A stretch of DNA of 64,000 nt from Vanrija pseudolonga. Taxonomy: Eukaryota > Basidiomycota > Tremellomycetes > Trichosporonales > Trichosporonaceae. Numbering within the stretch: position 1 is the stretch's first letter; each line of letters starts with the position of its first letter. Location of the stretch: the NCBI RefSeq assembly GCF_020906515.1, contig NC_085849.1:3844001-3908000 (forward strand), given 5' to 3'. Both the position numbers and the translations under genes were made by a program. This document shows positions 1-12,064 of this stretch, one piece after another. A model generated the notes under the pieces. The model saw only the letters and a list, made by a program, of their open reading frames with translations, made no database searches and was not told where the DNA came from.

Positions 1-1445
1 GCTGGCACACGCTACTCACGGAATAGGAATCGAGATGACCACGTTGCGCAGCGTCAGGTGGCTCGCCTCGAGCTCGTACTCGATCGCAACGTCCGACGTG
101 CCGTCGCCACGCGGTTGGGGCCACACCGTGACCGTAAGCGGCACTTTGCTCTCGTCCTTTGAAACGAGGCGCCAGCGGAGCACCGAGACGTTGGCCGGGA
201 AGCTGCGCGACGCGTCCTTGAGCGCGACGACCTTGGTGCCAGAGCCGGCAAACTTGGCCAGGGAGGGGTGCTGCTTGAACTGCACCTCGGACAGGTCCTC
301 GGCCGCGAGCTCGAGCTTGACCTTGGCCAGGTCGGCGTTCGTGTGCTGGAGCTGCAGCTCGCCCTTGAGCTCAAACTCCTTGAGGCCACCGTCGCGCAGC
401 AACGTGACATCCAGCTGCTCCTTGATGAGCACGTGGATCTCCTCCTTGTCCACCTCGGGCAGCACGTCCGCAGAGACGGCGACCACTGGCTCGGGCTCGG
501 GCTCGGGCTCGGGAATCGGTTCTGGCTCGGGCTCGAGCTCGGCCTCGTGGCCAAGCTGCGAGATGAGGTCGTTGGCCTTACCCTTCTTGCTGCCGAGCTT
601 CATGCCCGAGCCGCGGAAGGCTGGCTTGGAGGCCGCCGCAGCTGGCGCTGGCGACGGCGTGCGGTACTCGTGCTGGGGTGTCTCGAAGCGCGGTGTAGAC
701 GACACGGGCGAGTAGCCGCCCGCCATGCCGCCCAGTCCGTGGCCGCCACCGCCGCCGTGACGGCTCGCCTGCGCCAGGCGCTGCTGCTCGCGGCGCTGCA
801 TCTCGAGCTGCTTGGCGCGGCGCTTGAGCTCCTCCTTGGCCTCGGCCTCCTTGTTGCGCGCAATAATCTCTTGAATCTTCTCCTCGTGCGACTCGCCCTC
901 GAGCACGCTCCGCACCTGCGACAGCGTAACCTGCTCCTTGTATCCGAGCGAGACGACCTCGTCGAAGGCGCAGAGCAGGTCAAAGCTGTGATGCAAGATG
1001 GCGGCCTCGCTCATCGCGGGCGTGAGCGACGAGATGAGGCGCACGATCAGCTGGAGCGTGTTGATGTCCTGGCGGGTGAGCATGAGTAGCAGGCCTGGTA
1101 ACCCACCTGGAGGATGTTGCTCCCCTTGTTGGTGATGAGCAGAACGTAGAGCTCCTCGAACGGCTGGTACACGAAGCGCACGTCGTTGGTCTCAACCGTT
1201 GTGTGCTGCGAGTTGGCCGGGATGAGCTTGGGGAACGACGCGAGCAGTCCATCGACGCGCGACCGGGGGATGGGGCGGAACTGCCTGGAAAGCAGGGCTG
1301 AGGGGGAGGTCAGCACGCGTAGTGTCAACAGTTGGGGCCGGTCAACACTCACGCTTTCCGCTCCGCGTGCAGATTGATGCTGCGAGGACAACCTGGAGGA
1401 GTTAGGATCTGTGGCATGGCTGCTTGCTCGAGTCGTGCTCACCAT
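1..1445 (-). CDS. RET2: Coatomer subunit delta (delta-COP), partial
   Basis: Delta subunit of the COPI coat, which drives Golgi-to-ER and intra-Golgi vesicle budding; it belongs to the F-subcomplex. The start is ATG at 1445-1443, followed at once by an intron (GTGAGC donor). Exons then run 1392-1353, 1297-1107 and 1068-20. The joined N-terminus begins [20 protein letters not shown], the conserved delta-COP opening, followed by a longin-type region ([18 protein letters not shown]). A charged helix and a linker rich in Glu-Pro dipeptides lead into the start of the C-terminal mu-homology domain. A GTGAGT donor follows base 20, so at least one more exon lies outside the window. The second and third exons and the 38-nt third intron are typical of this genome. 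Family assignment is confident; the exact edges are read by eye. Confidence 0.93.
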
Positions 1446-1855
1446 TTTGGGCTTGTTGTCGCTAACAGCAACTTGTTTCTAAAGTGGAGTTGTGGACGTG
1501 GTGTCGTGTCGTCGTGGTTGTGTGTCGTCGCTGGTCGCTGCACGCACGCTGTCACCGTTGACCGACATTGGCAGGGGGGGGGGCGGGCAGCGTGAACGGA
1601 CGTGGAGGAGGGGCACGGAAGCAAATCAGGGACACGCCCACACCAACCGACGCGCCTAAATGGGGTGGATTGAATAAAACCCTACTATACATGCATTGCT
1701 TGCTACCTACATAGATCATCGTTGACGAGCACCATCTTTATACACATGTGATGAAGGGGTGGGGGAGACAGGGACGCCTGCAAGACGCGGCGCCGCACAA
1801 AACACTAGCCAGACAATGGCCACAAACTGGCCACTCCACTTCACGCACGCCACCT
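1446..1855. other. Tandem intergenic spacer
   Basis: This lies between the start of delta-COP and the stop of the histone-fold gene, both on the minus strand. It should hold the delta-COP promoter and 5' leader plus the 3' end of the upstream gene. A run of G at about 1575-1582 is the only obvious low-complexity stretch. No coding or RNA gene is supported. Confidence 0.5.
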
Positions 1856-3641
1856 CTAATCCACGACCATCTCCCGCTTCACAGGCGAGCCGGCCCACTT
1901 GGAGGGCGACCCGCTACGCGACTTGGGCCGGCTGCCACCGCGTCCACTGTTACTCGAGCCGGCTGATGATGAGCGGCCCATTGGCTGGCTGTCGGGGAAA
2001 CCGTAGTGCGAGCCGTTGCCGTTCGGCCGGGCACCTCCGCCACCGTTCGCGCCGGGACGAGGCGGAGAGCCCGCTGGTCCAGCGTCCACGGGCGTCTTTG
2101 GCCCACCCAGGCGGATCTTGATAGGTCCTGCTGGTGACGGGGCTCCAGCCGGGGGGAGCGGCGACAGGGCCCGTGCTGACGACGGTCCCGGAGACGGCCC
2201 TCGCGGGTCGACGACGCCAGGTGCCTTCTTGCTGAGTTTGACGCGCATCTCCTTTGCACCCTGCGATTCGCGAGGGACAGTCTCGCCGTTGACGCGACGA
2301 ATGACCTTGCGGCCCTCGGGAAGGCTGCCGCCCATCCAGCGCTCTTTGCCTCGGGGTCCAGAGTCCCACGTGGCGCGGAGGAACACTTCTTGCTCCTCGC
2401 CTGTCACCTTGCCGCGGTACTTTGCGAGTGCCGCCTCGTCGGGTCCCCGCACGGGGTCGCCGTAGAAGATGGGTCCGTTGTCGTTGTTTTGCACTTGTGG
2501 CGGACGAAGGGACGTAAGGCGCTCGCGCAGCATCGGCGGTAGGAAAGGTGATCGTACTTGGCGGATGAGCGACGAGATGATGCCCGACTGGTTGGGGTTG
2601 ACAGGGAGAAGTGTCTGCTGCAAGATATCCGAATGCGCTGCCACGATCGGCGTGATTTGTGGTGGAGGGAGCGCCTGTGCCAACGAGTCTTTCGTGCTGA
2701 ACACGTCCGGATTGGCAACCGTCAGCCGGAGAAGATCAGCCGCCTGTCGTCGACCGTCAGCCTGGCGGAAGGCCACAGATGGCTCAGTGGCCGTTGCTTC
2801 GTATGTCTTGAGGAGCGAGTTGAATGACGAGGGTGCGGGCGGGAGTGGGGCCCTCGTCGCCGGTTTTGGTGGGTCAACAAACTCGTGTGAGACTCCGAGC
2901 TGCGATGCGTTGTACGCCACTGGTCGCCGGTATCGATCCGCAACCGACTGTGTTTCCGGGACCGCTTCGATGGGCGCCAGCGCGCTCGTCGGGTCGAACA
3001 CTGATCCGCCCGTGTCACTCGGCAATGGCGGGAGCCAGGACATGTCGGGCGATCGTGGCCGGTACGATACTCGCAGCGGCGAAGCGGCTTCCGACTTGAC
3101 GGGTGCCGACGACGAAGCTTCCGTCTTGGGGTCCACGTCCATCGGCTCGTCCTCGCTCTCCTCTTCTTCATCCGAGTCGTCCTCGTCCTCCGCGGCGACC
3201 TCGTTGTCCTCAGCATCGCTGTCGACCGGTACGAACCGCAGCTCGACATCCTCAGGAGCTCCGAGTCCTTCTTGCAGAGAGTCTTTTCCATATTAGCGCA
3301 CAGATCCTCGGATTCCCATCAGTCTCGGCCTCACCTCCCAGCTCGCCGAGCTTGCCACCGGTGAGGACGACCTCCTTGTCGAGATCTGCTGTCCACTCCT
3401 CGAGCTCGGCGACTCCTCCGACGCCCATGTCCTCGAGGGCTGTGACGACATCGATAGCAGCGACCTTGGTGCGTCCAGCCAGCGCGGCGCGTTCGGTACA
3501 TGCTGCGGCAATGGTCTGGAGGTATCGTGCGAGCGCTGATGACAACGTCATGGACGCTGCACGCGACGTCGACGCGAATCCCGCTTGCGCCAGCGTGTGC
3601 AGCGCCACGATGTGTAGCACGGCATCTGGAGACGCGGCCAT
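1856..3641 (-). CDS. Bromo-associated (BTP) histone-fold protein, probable TFIID TAF3/TAF8-type
   Basis: The N-terminal 75 or so residues form a bromodomain-associated histone fold: a helix with LHIVALHTLAQAGF, then AGRTKVAAIDVVTALEDMGV, the signature of TAF3, TAF8 and Spt7. Exon 1 (3641-3335) joins exon 2 (3270-1856) across a 64-nt intron with a CTAAT branch site. A strongly acidic segment follows, then a WLPPLP motif resembling the TAF8 proline motif, and a long Pro/Ser-rich tail. The likely role is promoter recognition by RNA polymerase II in TFIID, by family resemblance only. The start is uncertain: an acceptor-like site just upstream (near 3668) would extend the frame, so a short 5' exon may exist. 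It could instead be a SAGA component. Confidence 0.65.
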
Positions 3642-3668
3642 GGCCAATGCGTGGGCGAGGGATGCGCT

Positions 3669-4695
3669 GCGTGGTTGGGAGAATTAGAGTGGGACAGGTA
3701 GTTGGTGTGAGTGAGTCTAAGTGCTTGTTGTCGTGATGCTCGACTGGACCGAGTGCCCTGAAGCGGCGACAGGCGAAGCCGGAATCGCCACCCTGCGGAA
3801 ATAGTCGGCGTTTAACACGTGGCTGCTGATAAGGGTGGTGATTAGGAGCAGATTAGGATTTAGGTGATTAGAACCTGGGGTACTGTCAGTCTGGTCGCGT
3901 GCAGAGGCTCACTCTTTATAGCAAGCCAGCGGTGGCTTGCCGAGGAATGAACCGGGGCCTCGTGCACGACCACCAGCTTTCGCCAGGCAGGCCACCACAC
4001 ACAGCAGTGAAATGGATTGTGGTAATGTGAAACAAAGAGACTTGCTACCAACAATGGTGGTCGAGGTTGACCAGTGCCTGATGGCTAGGTTGGGTTCCGC
4101 AGGCAGCAACAAAGGCAGACAAAGGGGGTGGTGGCTCCACACACAAGACGCGTTCATTGTCTGCTGCAATACGACCACAGGCCATTTAGGGGCAACCTGT
4201 TTAGGGACATTCAAAAGGCTTGATTAGCGACAGCGCATTCCAAAAGTGCTTGGCGGTCAAGGCCGGCGTACCCCACCCACCAGCCGCTTGTCCACAGTCG
4301 TTGAATGCTCGCCCTCATGCATTCGAGTTGAGCGCAGACCGGGTACCTTGGCACAGGCCCAGCTCACATGCATGCCCCCTCGCCATGGTCTGCGTGCGAA
4401 AGAATGCATTGACGCAACGGTTAAACGACTGGGCAAGGGCAAGGGTCGCTTGGCGCCAATGCCCATTTCGCCGAAACGCCGTCGAGGTGGATATTTTTTG
4501 GTGAGGGTGGACCCCCTGGCTGTGATGCCAGCCAACGCACAGTGGGAGACAGACGAAGGGGGGGGGAAGGCTTGCACTGCTGGGCGAGTCAGAGTCGTCC
4601 CCACCCTGGCGCGGCGCCAGCTTCATCATCGACGTCTCATCCGCCCTTTCCTTCCTCCATCTTTTTCACTACCCTCTACAACTAAAAACACAAAA
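3669..4695. other. Divergent intergenic region upstream of eIF5A
   Basis: About 1 kb between the minus-strand histone-fold gene and the plus-strand eIF5A gene. It should contain both promoters. A pyrimidine-rich stretch with TCTTTTTCACTACCC lies just before the eIF5A start, typical of strongly expressed fungal genes. Open frames here show no protein-like composition, and I recognise no RNA gene. Confidence 0.45.
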
Positions 4696-5288
4696 ATGTC
4701 TGACGACGAGCACCACGAGACGTTCGAGGCCGCCGGGTGAGTAGCTCTGCACTGCCGTGCTCGTCTTGGCTGCGACCGTTTTGCTGCATTCGCGGCGGAA
4801 GCACCAGTCTGCCGACCAGACAGCACGAGACAGCAACCTTCACCCATGCCCCCCCCGCCGCAGACAGCTGCTAACGCTCCCCAGTGCCGGTGCCTCGCTC
4901 ACCTACCCGTACGTATCGCGCCGAGCACGCGCGCGCTCTCGTCGGCGGCGACGCCGACGACCAGAGCGAGGACTCCCAGGACCATGGCATCGCGTGGAGT
5001 AGCACTTGAAATTTCAAAACGAATGTTTACCCACGCGCTTTGACATGGTCCTCGGATCCCCGACAATGCCCCCCACAAAGACTGACAGTCTCGCAGCATG
5101 CAGTGCTCGGCTCTCCGCAAGAACGGCCACGTCGTCATCAAGGGCCGCCCCTGCAAGATTGTCGACATGTCGACCTCGAAGACCGGCAAGCACGGTCACG
5201 CCAAGGTCCACCTTGTCGCCATTGACGTGAGTGGAGAGAGTGGGGCGCCGGCCGCGCTGGCCGGCCCTAGCACGCACGCGCACAAGCG

Positions 5289-5337
<49 letters not shown>

Positions 5338-5698
5338 CGCGCCGTACTGACACTCTTGCCCAGATCTTCACCAACAAGAAGATGGAGGACATCTCGCCCT
5401 CGACCCACAACATGGACGTCCCCAACGTCCGCCGTACCGAGTACCAGCTCCTCGACATCCCCGACGGATTCCTCTCGCTCATGGACGGCGACGGCAACTC
5501 GAAGGACGACGTCAAGGTCCCCGACACCGACCTCGGCAAGGAGATCGAGGCTGCCTTCGAGGAGGGCAAGGACCTCATGGTTACCATCATCTCGGCCATG
5601 GGTGAGGAGCAGGCCATCTCTTGGTGAGTAGCGTCTTGAACACTTGACTGCGCACAAGCTAACACTGCATCAGGAAGGAGGCCCCTCAGGAGAAGTAA
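4696..5698 (+). CDS. HYP2: Translation elongation/initiation factor eIF5A (hypusinated)
   Basis: eIF5A binds the ribosomal E site and rescues elongation at difficult motifs such as polyproline. Exons are 4696-4736, 4885-4908, 5097-5226, 5364-5623 and 5674-5698, giving 159 residues, the normal family length. The protein opens [20 protein letters not shown] and contains the invariant hypusine loop KTGKHGHAK; the modified Lys codon is 5188-5190. The SH3-like N-domain and OB-fold C-domain ([17 protein letters not shown] onward) are intact. The introns are much longer than usual here (about 140-190 nt). Intron 3 contains a CA dinucleotide array. The last exon is only 25 nt, coding for the final residues and the stop. 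Identification is certain. Confidence 0.97.
5292..5335 (+). repeat. (CA)n microsatellite in eIF5A intron 3
   Basis: About 22 uninterrupted CA units lie wholly within the third intron of eIF5A, between the 5227 donor and the 5363 acceptor. Its length is likely to vary between strains. It sits some 30 nt before the acceptor, so it may replace the usual pyrimidine-rich stretch. Confidence 0.95.
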
Positions 5699-6395
5699 AT
5701 GGTGTTATGCACCCCTTTACTGTCGTAGTTTAGCATTTGATGGGTCTGTTGCATCCAATCGAACCTATATGTGGAGTCGAGCAGCCTCGGCGAGGTGTCA
5801 GGTGCCACACTGATGTGCCACTAACTTTAACGGGGCTTTGGCGTCGCCTCCCGCGCCCTCCAGGGCCAGAGAGCACAGTCTCGTCGTTGCACAAGCTGCA
5901 CTGCTCGTCGTTCTCGCTGACCCCGAGCACCACCACGCACCGCCAGCGACCATGAAACCCGTCGCACCCGGTTGGACCTGGTTCCCGAAGAAAAATGGGC
6001 GGCACCAAATCCTGGGCGGGGCCAGCCACGTCACATCCCTGAGATGGGGGTGCTCGAATAAGGCCGCGATGGTGGTGGAGAGGCCGGAGAGGCGGAGAGG
6101 TGTACGCGCGGTGTGGAGGCTGTCCACTGGTGGCAGGCAGCAGGCATTTGGCCATGCTCGGCAGCGCGAGCTGGGATAGAGCACTTCTGGTCCTCTCTTG
6201 TCCTTATTGGAGGTACAAATGCCATTTGATAGGTACTACACGATTCCTTGCCTGGTCGAGGGGCAGAATGGGCGTTACAGACCAGGCAGCTAGACCTCAA
6301 GACGCCACACCCCAACCTGCACCCTGCCAAACATCTTGTCACACTCGTCCATTCATAAGTCGTAAAAGTAATCTACAGTTCTGACAGTTGGGATA
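5699..6395. other. Convergent intergenic region
   Basis: The 3' ends of eIF5A (plus) and the large membrane-protein gene (minus) face each other here. I found no supported gene, RNA or repeat. The frames on both strands have no recognisable domain. Confidence 0.45.
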
Positions 6396-9300
6396 TTACA
6401 CACGGATAACTGGGCCATTCGAAGCCTTGCTGCGGCGCTTCCGTCCGCCAAGCATGTAGCCGGGTCCCGCGTTCTCCTTGTCCACACTGACGAGGCTGAC
6501 GCGCGAACCGCCCATGGAGTTGGACTTCTCCGAGAGCACCGACAGCGCGCTGCGCCCGCTCTGCGTGGAAGTCTTGGACTGCTTCGGGTGGCCAAAGGTA
6601 TCGGTCGAGGGGCTGGCACGGTGTCCCGTTCCGACTTCGTAGCCCGACACGCCGGCGTGCACCTCGTGGTTTGACGCGACGGAGAAGCGGTGGGACGATA
6701 TGAGCGACTCGCGGTACTCGCTGTAGCGCCGGTCCACTGGCGCAAGGACGCGGGTGCTAGCCTGGCTCGGCGGACGAGGAAGGGGACGCGTTTCGAACTC
6801 GGTTTCAGTGGGAGACGGGCTCCTTGGCTTCGCCTGGATGAGCGAGTTGCGTTTGGCGACTTCCTCGACGAGTCTGAGTGGCCTGAGACCTGACTGGGCG
6901 GTTGGAGTCGCCGGGGTTGATGGGCGGTGGACACTTGAACGAGCTCCACGGTCTGGCGTTGGTGACGGAGGGCGTTCCACCATTGACCTGGTCGAGTGAC
7001 CAGCGTCGCTGGAGCCGCCGTGGCCGCCATCGTCGCTGCTGTCGTGACCGCTGTCGCTCGACAACGGGGCACCGGGTAGCGAGCCAAGAGCCTCGGTGCT
7101 CAGTGTAATCACGCTTGCTCGTATCGCACGGCCAACAGTTGCCTTGTAAGTCTCGCCAAACGACGTGTCCGAAGTGATGCTCGTGTTCGAGTCCTTGGGC
7201 TGGAGGTGGCGGTCGGCCTGAGTGTCGAGGGCCGACGGCAGAGAGCCAAAGTAGGAGTCGGTGTGCGAGTTCTGCGGGAATGCGGCAAGGGGCGGAGGGT
7301 GCGGGTGAGCGGCTGGAAGGGGGACGTTGGCTGACACAGGTGGCTTGTAGAGGTAGACGGGGAGCGACGGCATCGGCGGCAGCGGAGGAGGGAAGGGACC
7401 GAGGGACTCGTCGGTCGTCGTGGCGTGCTCCGAGTTGGTGCCCGACGCGGTTGAGAGGGTTCTGGCGCGGCTCAGAACAGATTGAATAGATCTCACGCTT
7501 GGCGACGAGCGGAGCGATCTCAGGCTGGCCTTGATGCCCGAGCTTGTGCCGGCCGAGGTGGTGTATCTGTCTCCCTGAGAGCTGTCCATCTCGACAACAC
7601 TTTCCATTTCGCCCGTGCCACTTGTAGTAGGCGCGGTGACGAATGACGCCTGGTTGGCAAACGAAGCGGTGGCTCGAGGCGGGGTGTAGCTGGCAGAGTT
7701 GTCCGAATCGCCAACTGCCACGACCAGTTCGACAGGCGGCTCGCGGTAGACGATGCTTGCCCTTGCACGTCTCGGGCCGACTGTAAACGAAACGTACGTG
7801 TCGTTGTCAGAGATGGAGCGGGCGCGGGACGCGGGGGTGCCACTCGCAGGCGTACTGCGGTAGCCGCTGGTGTTGGTGAATGCCTGAGCGATGAGAACGT
7901 CGCGCATGAAAGACGTGTTCTGCAGCGACGCCCATTCGGCAGCCGCAGCCGGGTCGTCCCCGAGCAGGAGACGTGCCAGTGCAGCATTGTTGGCGATGCT
8001 CATGTCCATCTCGTTGGAGGCGGTGATGGCCTCGGCCGTGTCCATGTAGATGCGCTGCGAGGGTGCCGTGGAGATGCGAGTCAAAGTCGGCACAGGAGGC
8101 AGATCAACACCCATGTCTGATGGACGCGAGAAGAAGTCGCCGCGAGAGAAATCAACCGCTGGCAGCGAAAGGCTTGATGCCTGGCGGATGTGTCCGCCAC
8201 GGACGTACGGTGTCGAGCTCATCGGCGCGTGGCTGTCAGTCGAGAGGTCGATCGAGGAGAAGTTACGGCGGTGCTTCTTGCTACTGCGGCGGCGGTGCGA
8301 GTATGGCGTCGCAGAGGCAATGTTGTCGAGAGACGGGCTGAATGGGAGGCGTACGTCTGGCTGGCTGTCGGACGGCACCGACTTGATCGTTGACGGCTTG
8401 GAGCGGCCGAGGCCGACCTTGGAGGCCGAGCTCTTCTTGCGCATAGTTACAGCGTTCTTGAGGCTGGTCGTAGACCTAGACTTCTTGGCTGTCTTCTGTT
8501 CAGCCGGCTTGCGTGGTGAGAGAAGTGCAGGGAGGAGTGCGGCCGGCAGCCAACCCAAGTGGCTGTTTACCTTCTCCTCCTGTCCTTCGAGGCCGAGGAT
8601 GAACGAGGGCGAAGCCGAAAGGCGAGCAACCGATGCCGTCCGAATCTCGACGGCATGGTCGTGGGCGTCGTGCGAGATGCCGCTGTTCCGAACGGTCGAG
8701 TGTGGCGGCGATGCGGCGCCGGCAGGGAGTTGTGTGGCGGCTCCTTCAATTGTCTTCTCCTCGTCCACGACAGAGATGTCACCAGCGAGCATCGATACGA
8801 TGCCACCACGAAGGCGCTTCAGCATTCCGCTGTTGCGACGCGTGTCCTCCATGACGCAGAGAGCAGGGGCCGGCTTGAGCATCTCAACAGCGCGGCCAGT
8901 GGCACTCAGCCCCTCCCTCGCCTGGCCATTGGCACACCAGACTTCCTGCGAGCGCCGCTTGTCCATGTTCTTGAAAGTGGACTCGGCAGCCTTCTCAACA
9001 GCTTCGAGCTCGGCACCGTTGTACATTGTGTGACGGCGCTGCTGTGTAACCGCGAATGGGAGCTGACTCGGCGGGGAGTAGCCGGGTACCCGTGGAATGA
9101 AGCCGAACGTTGTGAGGGAAGGCTTGGGACGGAGAACCTTGTCGGTGCGAAGCTCGCCACCGTCAGTGCGGAATGGCTGCTTGAGCGGTGGTGTGAGCTT
9201 TGGCGAGAGATCGAGGGGGAAGGGCAGGTCGACTTCAGCCATGAGTGCGAGCGAGACGTGGGTGTCCGCCGAGCTCGTGGACGTCTTCTTGCGGTACACC

Positions 9301-11270
9301 TGTGCCTTTCCGCGCGAGCGCATGAGGTAAGAAGCTAGGCAGAGAACCGGTGCAGGAAGGGTGATAGACGCTGCGAAAGACCAGAGCGCAGCAGTGGTGG
9401 GACCGAACACGAGGAGCGGCATGTCAAGGGCCTGTGGTTGGTTAGCATTCTTTCACCGTCTTCTTAACCCACATAGCAGGCAAGAACGCAGAGGACAGCC
9501 AGAGACACGGCCCCGCGGTCGCTCTTTCCCCAATCGTCAACCCGCTCACCGCCAGGGAGCACGGTAACCCAGTCGCCAGTAACCCAGTAGTCGAGGTAGA
9601 GCTCGACGTCGTGATCGTCATGGAGGACCCACGTGTCGCGGGGTGTCTGTGAGGTAGGCGTGGGTGGGAGTGGGAAATCGGCAGGGAGGGGCAGGGGTGG
9701 CGGTGGGCGGTGAGACGTGCGCTTCTTCGGCGTATGCATGGTCGAAAGCGAAGGCTGAAGCATGCGGCGACCGTCGAGCAGAGACGTGGTCGACTCTTGG
9801 CGGTGAATAGCCACGTCCATGTGGTCGAGCTCCTGTGGCTGGAGGGCAGGCGTCATGAGGCGCGTATAGGCCGTGCTGGGCGTCGGGAGGTAGTCACTCG
9901 ACGCGGCCAGTGTCCACGTCGAGCCACGCGGAATGAGAGCCGAGTGCGAGACCATCGAGGCTGGTCCCTTCAACGATGCGGTGCTAGGCAGGCTAGGCAG
10001 CGGGGGCATGGACGCAATGGACTCGAAACCGCGCGGGAGTCGCTGGAAAGGGCTGGCCTCGTACTCGCCGAGAATCGAACCCCCGGCCGATGCGGTGACG
10101 AACGAGTGCGATGTGTTGGACGAGCTGTTGGTGACCGTGGTGTCGGGGTTGGAGATGTTGACGTTAGAGCTGGCGTCTGCATATGCTGGCGGGGACCCCA
10201 GCGGCATGGATGCCGAGCGGCTCCTCACTGCCGCCGGCTTGGGCTTCTCGGGCGACTCAAACGTCCACTCGGGGACGGAGGCGTGCGAGTCGGCCGAGTT
10301 GCGGGACGAGATCCACGACGTCGGCGATCCATTCTGCGTTTTGCTGCGGGTGCGCTGGCGCTGGGGGGTGACGGTACGCTCGTCCTTGGTAGGTGGCGTC
10401 GGCGCCTCGGTCGACAGCGAGAAGGAGCTCTGCTGCATCGTGTCGTTGTGCGCTGGCGTCAGCCCCGCCACTCTGCCACCACTCACAGAAAGAAGTCAAC
10501 CAGCTACTGCCCTCCATCATGTGGCGCATCGCCTCAGCACTCGTATCGGCCAAAGGACTGTCTGGGCGTGACGGGAGGAAGATCGGCCCACGCGGCTGCC
10601 GGCGGGCTTTGTACACCCCGGCCGCAGTGAGACCGATACTCGCCGCAGCGAGGGCCGAGGTCGTGCCAAGCAGGATCTGGCGGGCATACGACGGCATCGT
10701 GCCGGCCAGCGTTGCCGCAACAATGGTGGGGATGAATGCGAGGGGAAAGATACGCGGGAACACAGAGGCGTGGGTGACCCCTCCGCCAGCTAATAACCAG
10801 TTGGCGAAGCGGCGAGTGTTTGTGTCCTTCTCGCGGGCCTCGACCACCGGCACCGACGCTGGCGGCTCGCCCTCGTTCCTGCCCGCACCGGCCGCCCCCA
10901 GGGCGAGGGAGTAACCTGCCATGAGCGCAATGCAGGCGGGTACGGGTGTGAGGGCGACTGCGAGGGCTACAGTGGAGCCAGAGCCGGCAGCGAGAAAGAC
11001 CCAGCCGCCGACGAGGGCGACGGCGGCGTGCGCCGCGAGCGTGAGGCTGATTGCGCCGCGCAGACCGAGCTTGGAGTAGAACGAGGGCTTGGTGTCGCGC
11101 GGCGGCAGCCCGAAGAACTCGCGCGGCAGGTTACGCTTCGCTGCCGGGACGAGGAGCGACTTGATGTTGAGCGACGGGAGGAGCGAGAGCACCGGCCACA
11201 GCTGGTACACCAGCAGTGCGGCGAGCAGCGCCGTCGCTGTGACTGGGAGAGCCACTTGGGCGACGTCCAT
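6396..11270 (-). CDS. Large orphan multi-pass membrane protein with long Ser/Pro-rich tail
   Basis: I do not recognise this family. Exons are 11270-10487, 10452-9473 and 9431-6396, giving 1599 residues; the first intron is only 34 nt but keeps frame. Exon 1 encodes about five hydrophobic helices: one at residues 7-30, two around 75-125 and two around 165-215. A roughly 325-residue Ser/Thr/Pro-rich loop follows. About three more helices span residues 574-625 across the exon 2/3 junction (for example LAVLCVLACY and LPAPVLCLASYL). The remaining 970 or so residues are low-complexity, Ser/Arg-rich and contain many SP/TP sites, so they are probably cytosolic and heavily phosphorylated. No catalytic motif was seen. 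The start is the first ATG before the first helix. Confidence 0.75.
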
Positions 11271-12064
11271 TCGAGGGGTGGTGGTGGTGGAGGAGGAGGG
11301 GGGAGAGGTAGAGTAGAGTGTAGTTATGATGTGCTGGAGTGTTTGGTGTTTGGTGATGAGGATGTGTGTGTGTGTGTGTTGATTTGCGAGAGAAGCAGAG
11401 CTAGTCAATGTTGGATGATGATGCGTCGTGCGTTTTGTGTGTCGCCGGGGCAGTGACAGAAAAGAAAGCAAACACGTTAGTGGAGTGGATCAGAGCGTCA
11501 AAGTGGTCATGTTTGTGTCGACGACGGTGCGGGGCATGAGAGGGCGTGAGACGTCACAAGGGCACGCAGAGGGCGTGTGTGTGGCCTGTGTGGTCATGAA
11601 AGCGTCAGTCGTTGTGCAGGTGTGTGCATCGCCCAGTCCAGACGATCACTCAACCTTGTTAGGGGGCGAGCGAGTAGCGGAGCCGTTGGTCCGCTGTTTG
11701 GTTCGCCGACCACCATTTGCACCTCGGACCCCACCACTGCCACACAGACCTTGCTAAGGACCCACCCACCCTTAGTCGCCTTTCGCACCAACCGCGTCGT
11801 TGCTTGCACCCAATCTTTAGCCAAGAAGAACAAAGCAGCACTGGCGTCAGTAGCTACAACTCTAGTCAAGATACTAGTATAACACATGGCCCATTCTCTC
11901 CCTCTCTCTCTAGGGTGGCCGACTCGATGATGGAAAATGGTTGATGGTGTCATTGTGGGGCCAGAAACGTCCGTATTGCTTGCTGCCCATGTCGTCGACG
12001 TCGTCTGGCTCGTGTCGAATGGATGTCCGTGCACTACTCCTTCTCACTTCACTCCCTCCTCGCT
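11271..12064. other. Upstream region of the membrane-protein gene
   Basis: It lies between the membrane-protein start and the stop of the phosphatase gene, both on the minus strand. Close to the start there is a GGTGGTGG/GAGGAGG purine-rich stretch, then a short TG-rich run near 11362-11380, probably in the 5' leader. No gene is supported. Confidence 0.45.

Noticed and set aside
268-1089. Long plus-strand frame antisense to delta-COP
   Set aside because: The minus strand has clear delta-COP homology across three exons; the antisense frame is Leu/Arg-rich and arises from GC-biased third positions.
10060-10100. tRNA-like B-box (GAATCGAACCCCC)
   Set aside because: It lies inside the coding sequence of the membrane protein, and no acceptor stem or A-box fits around it.
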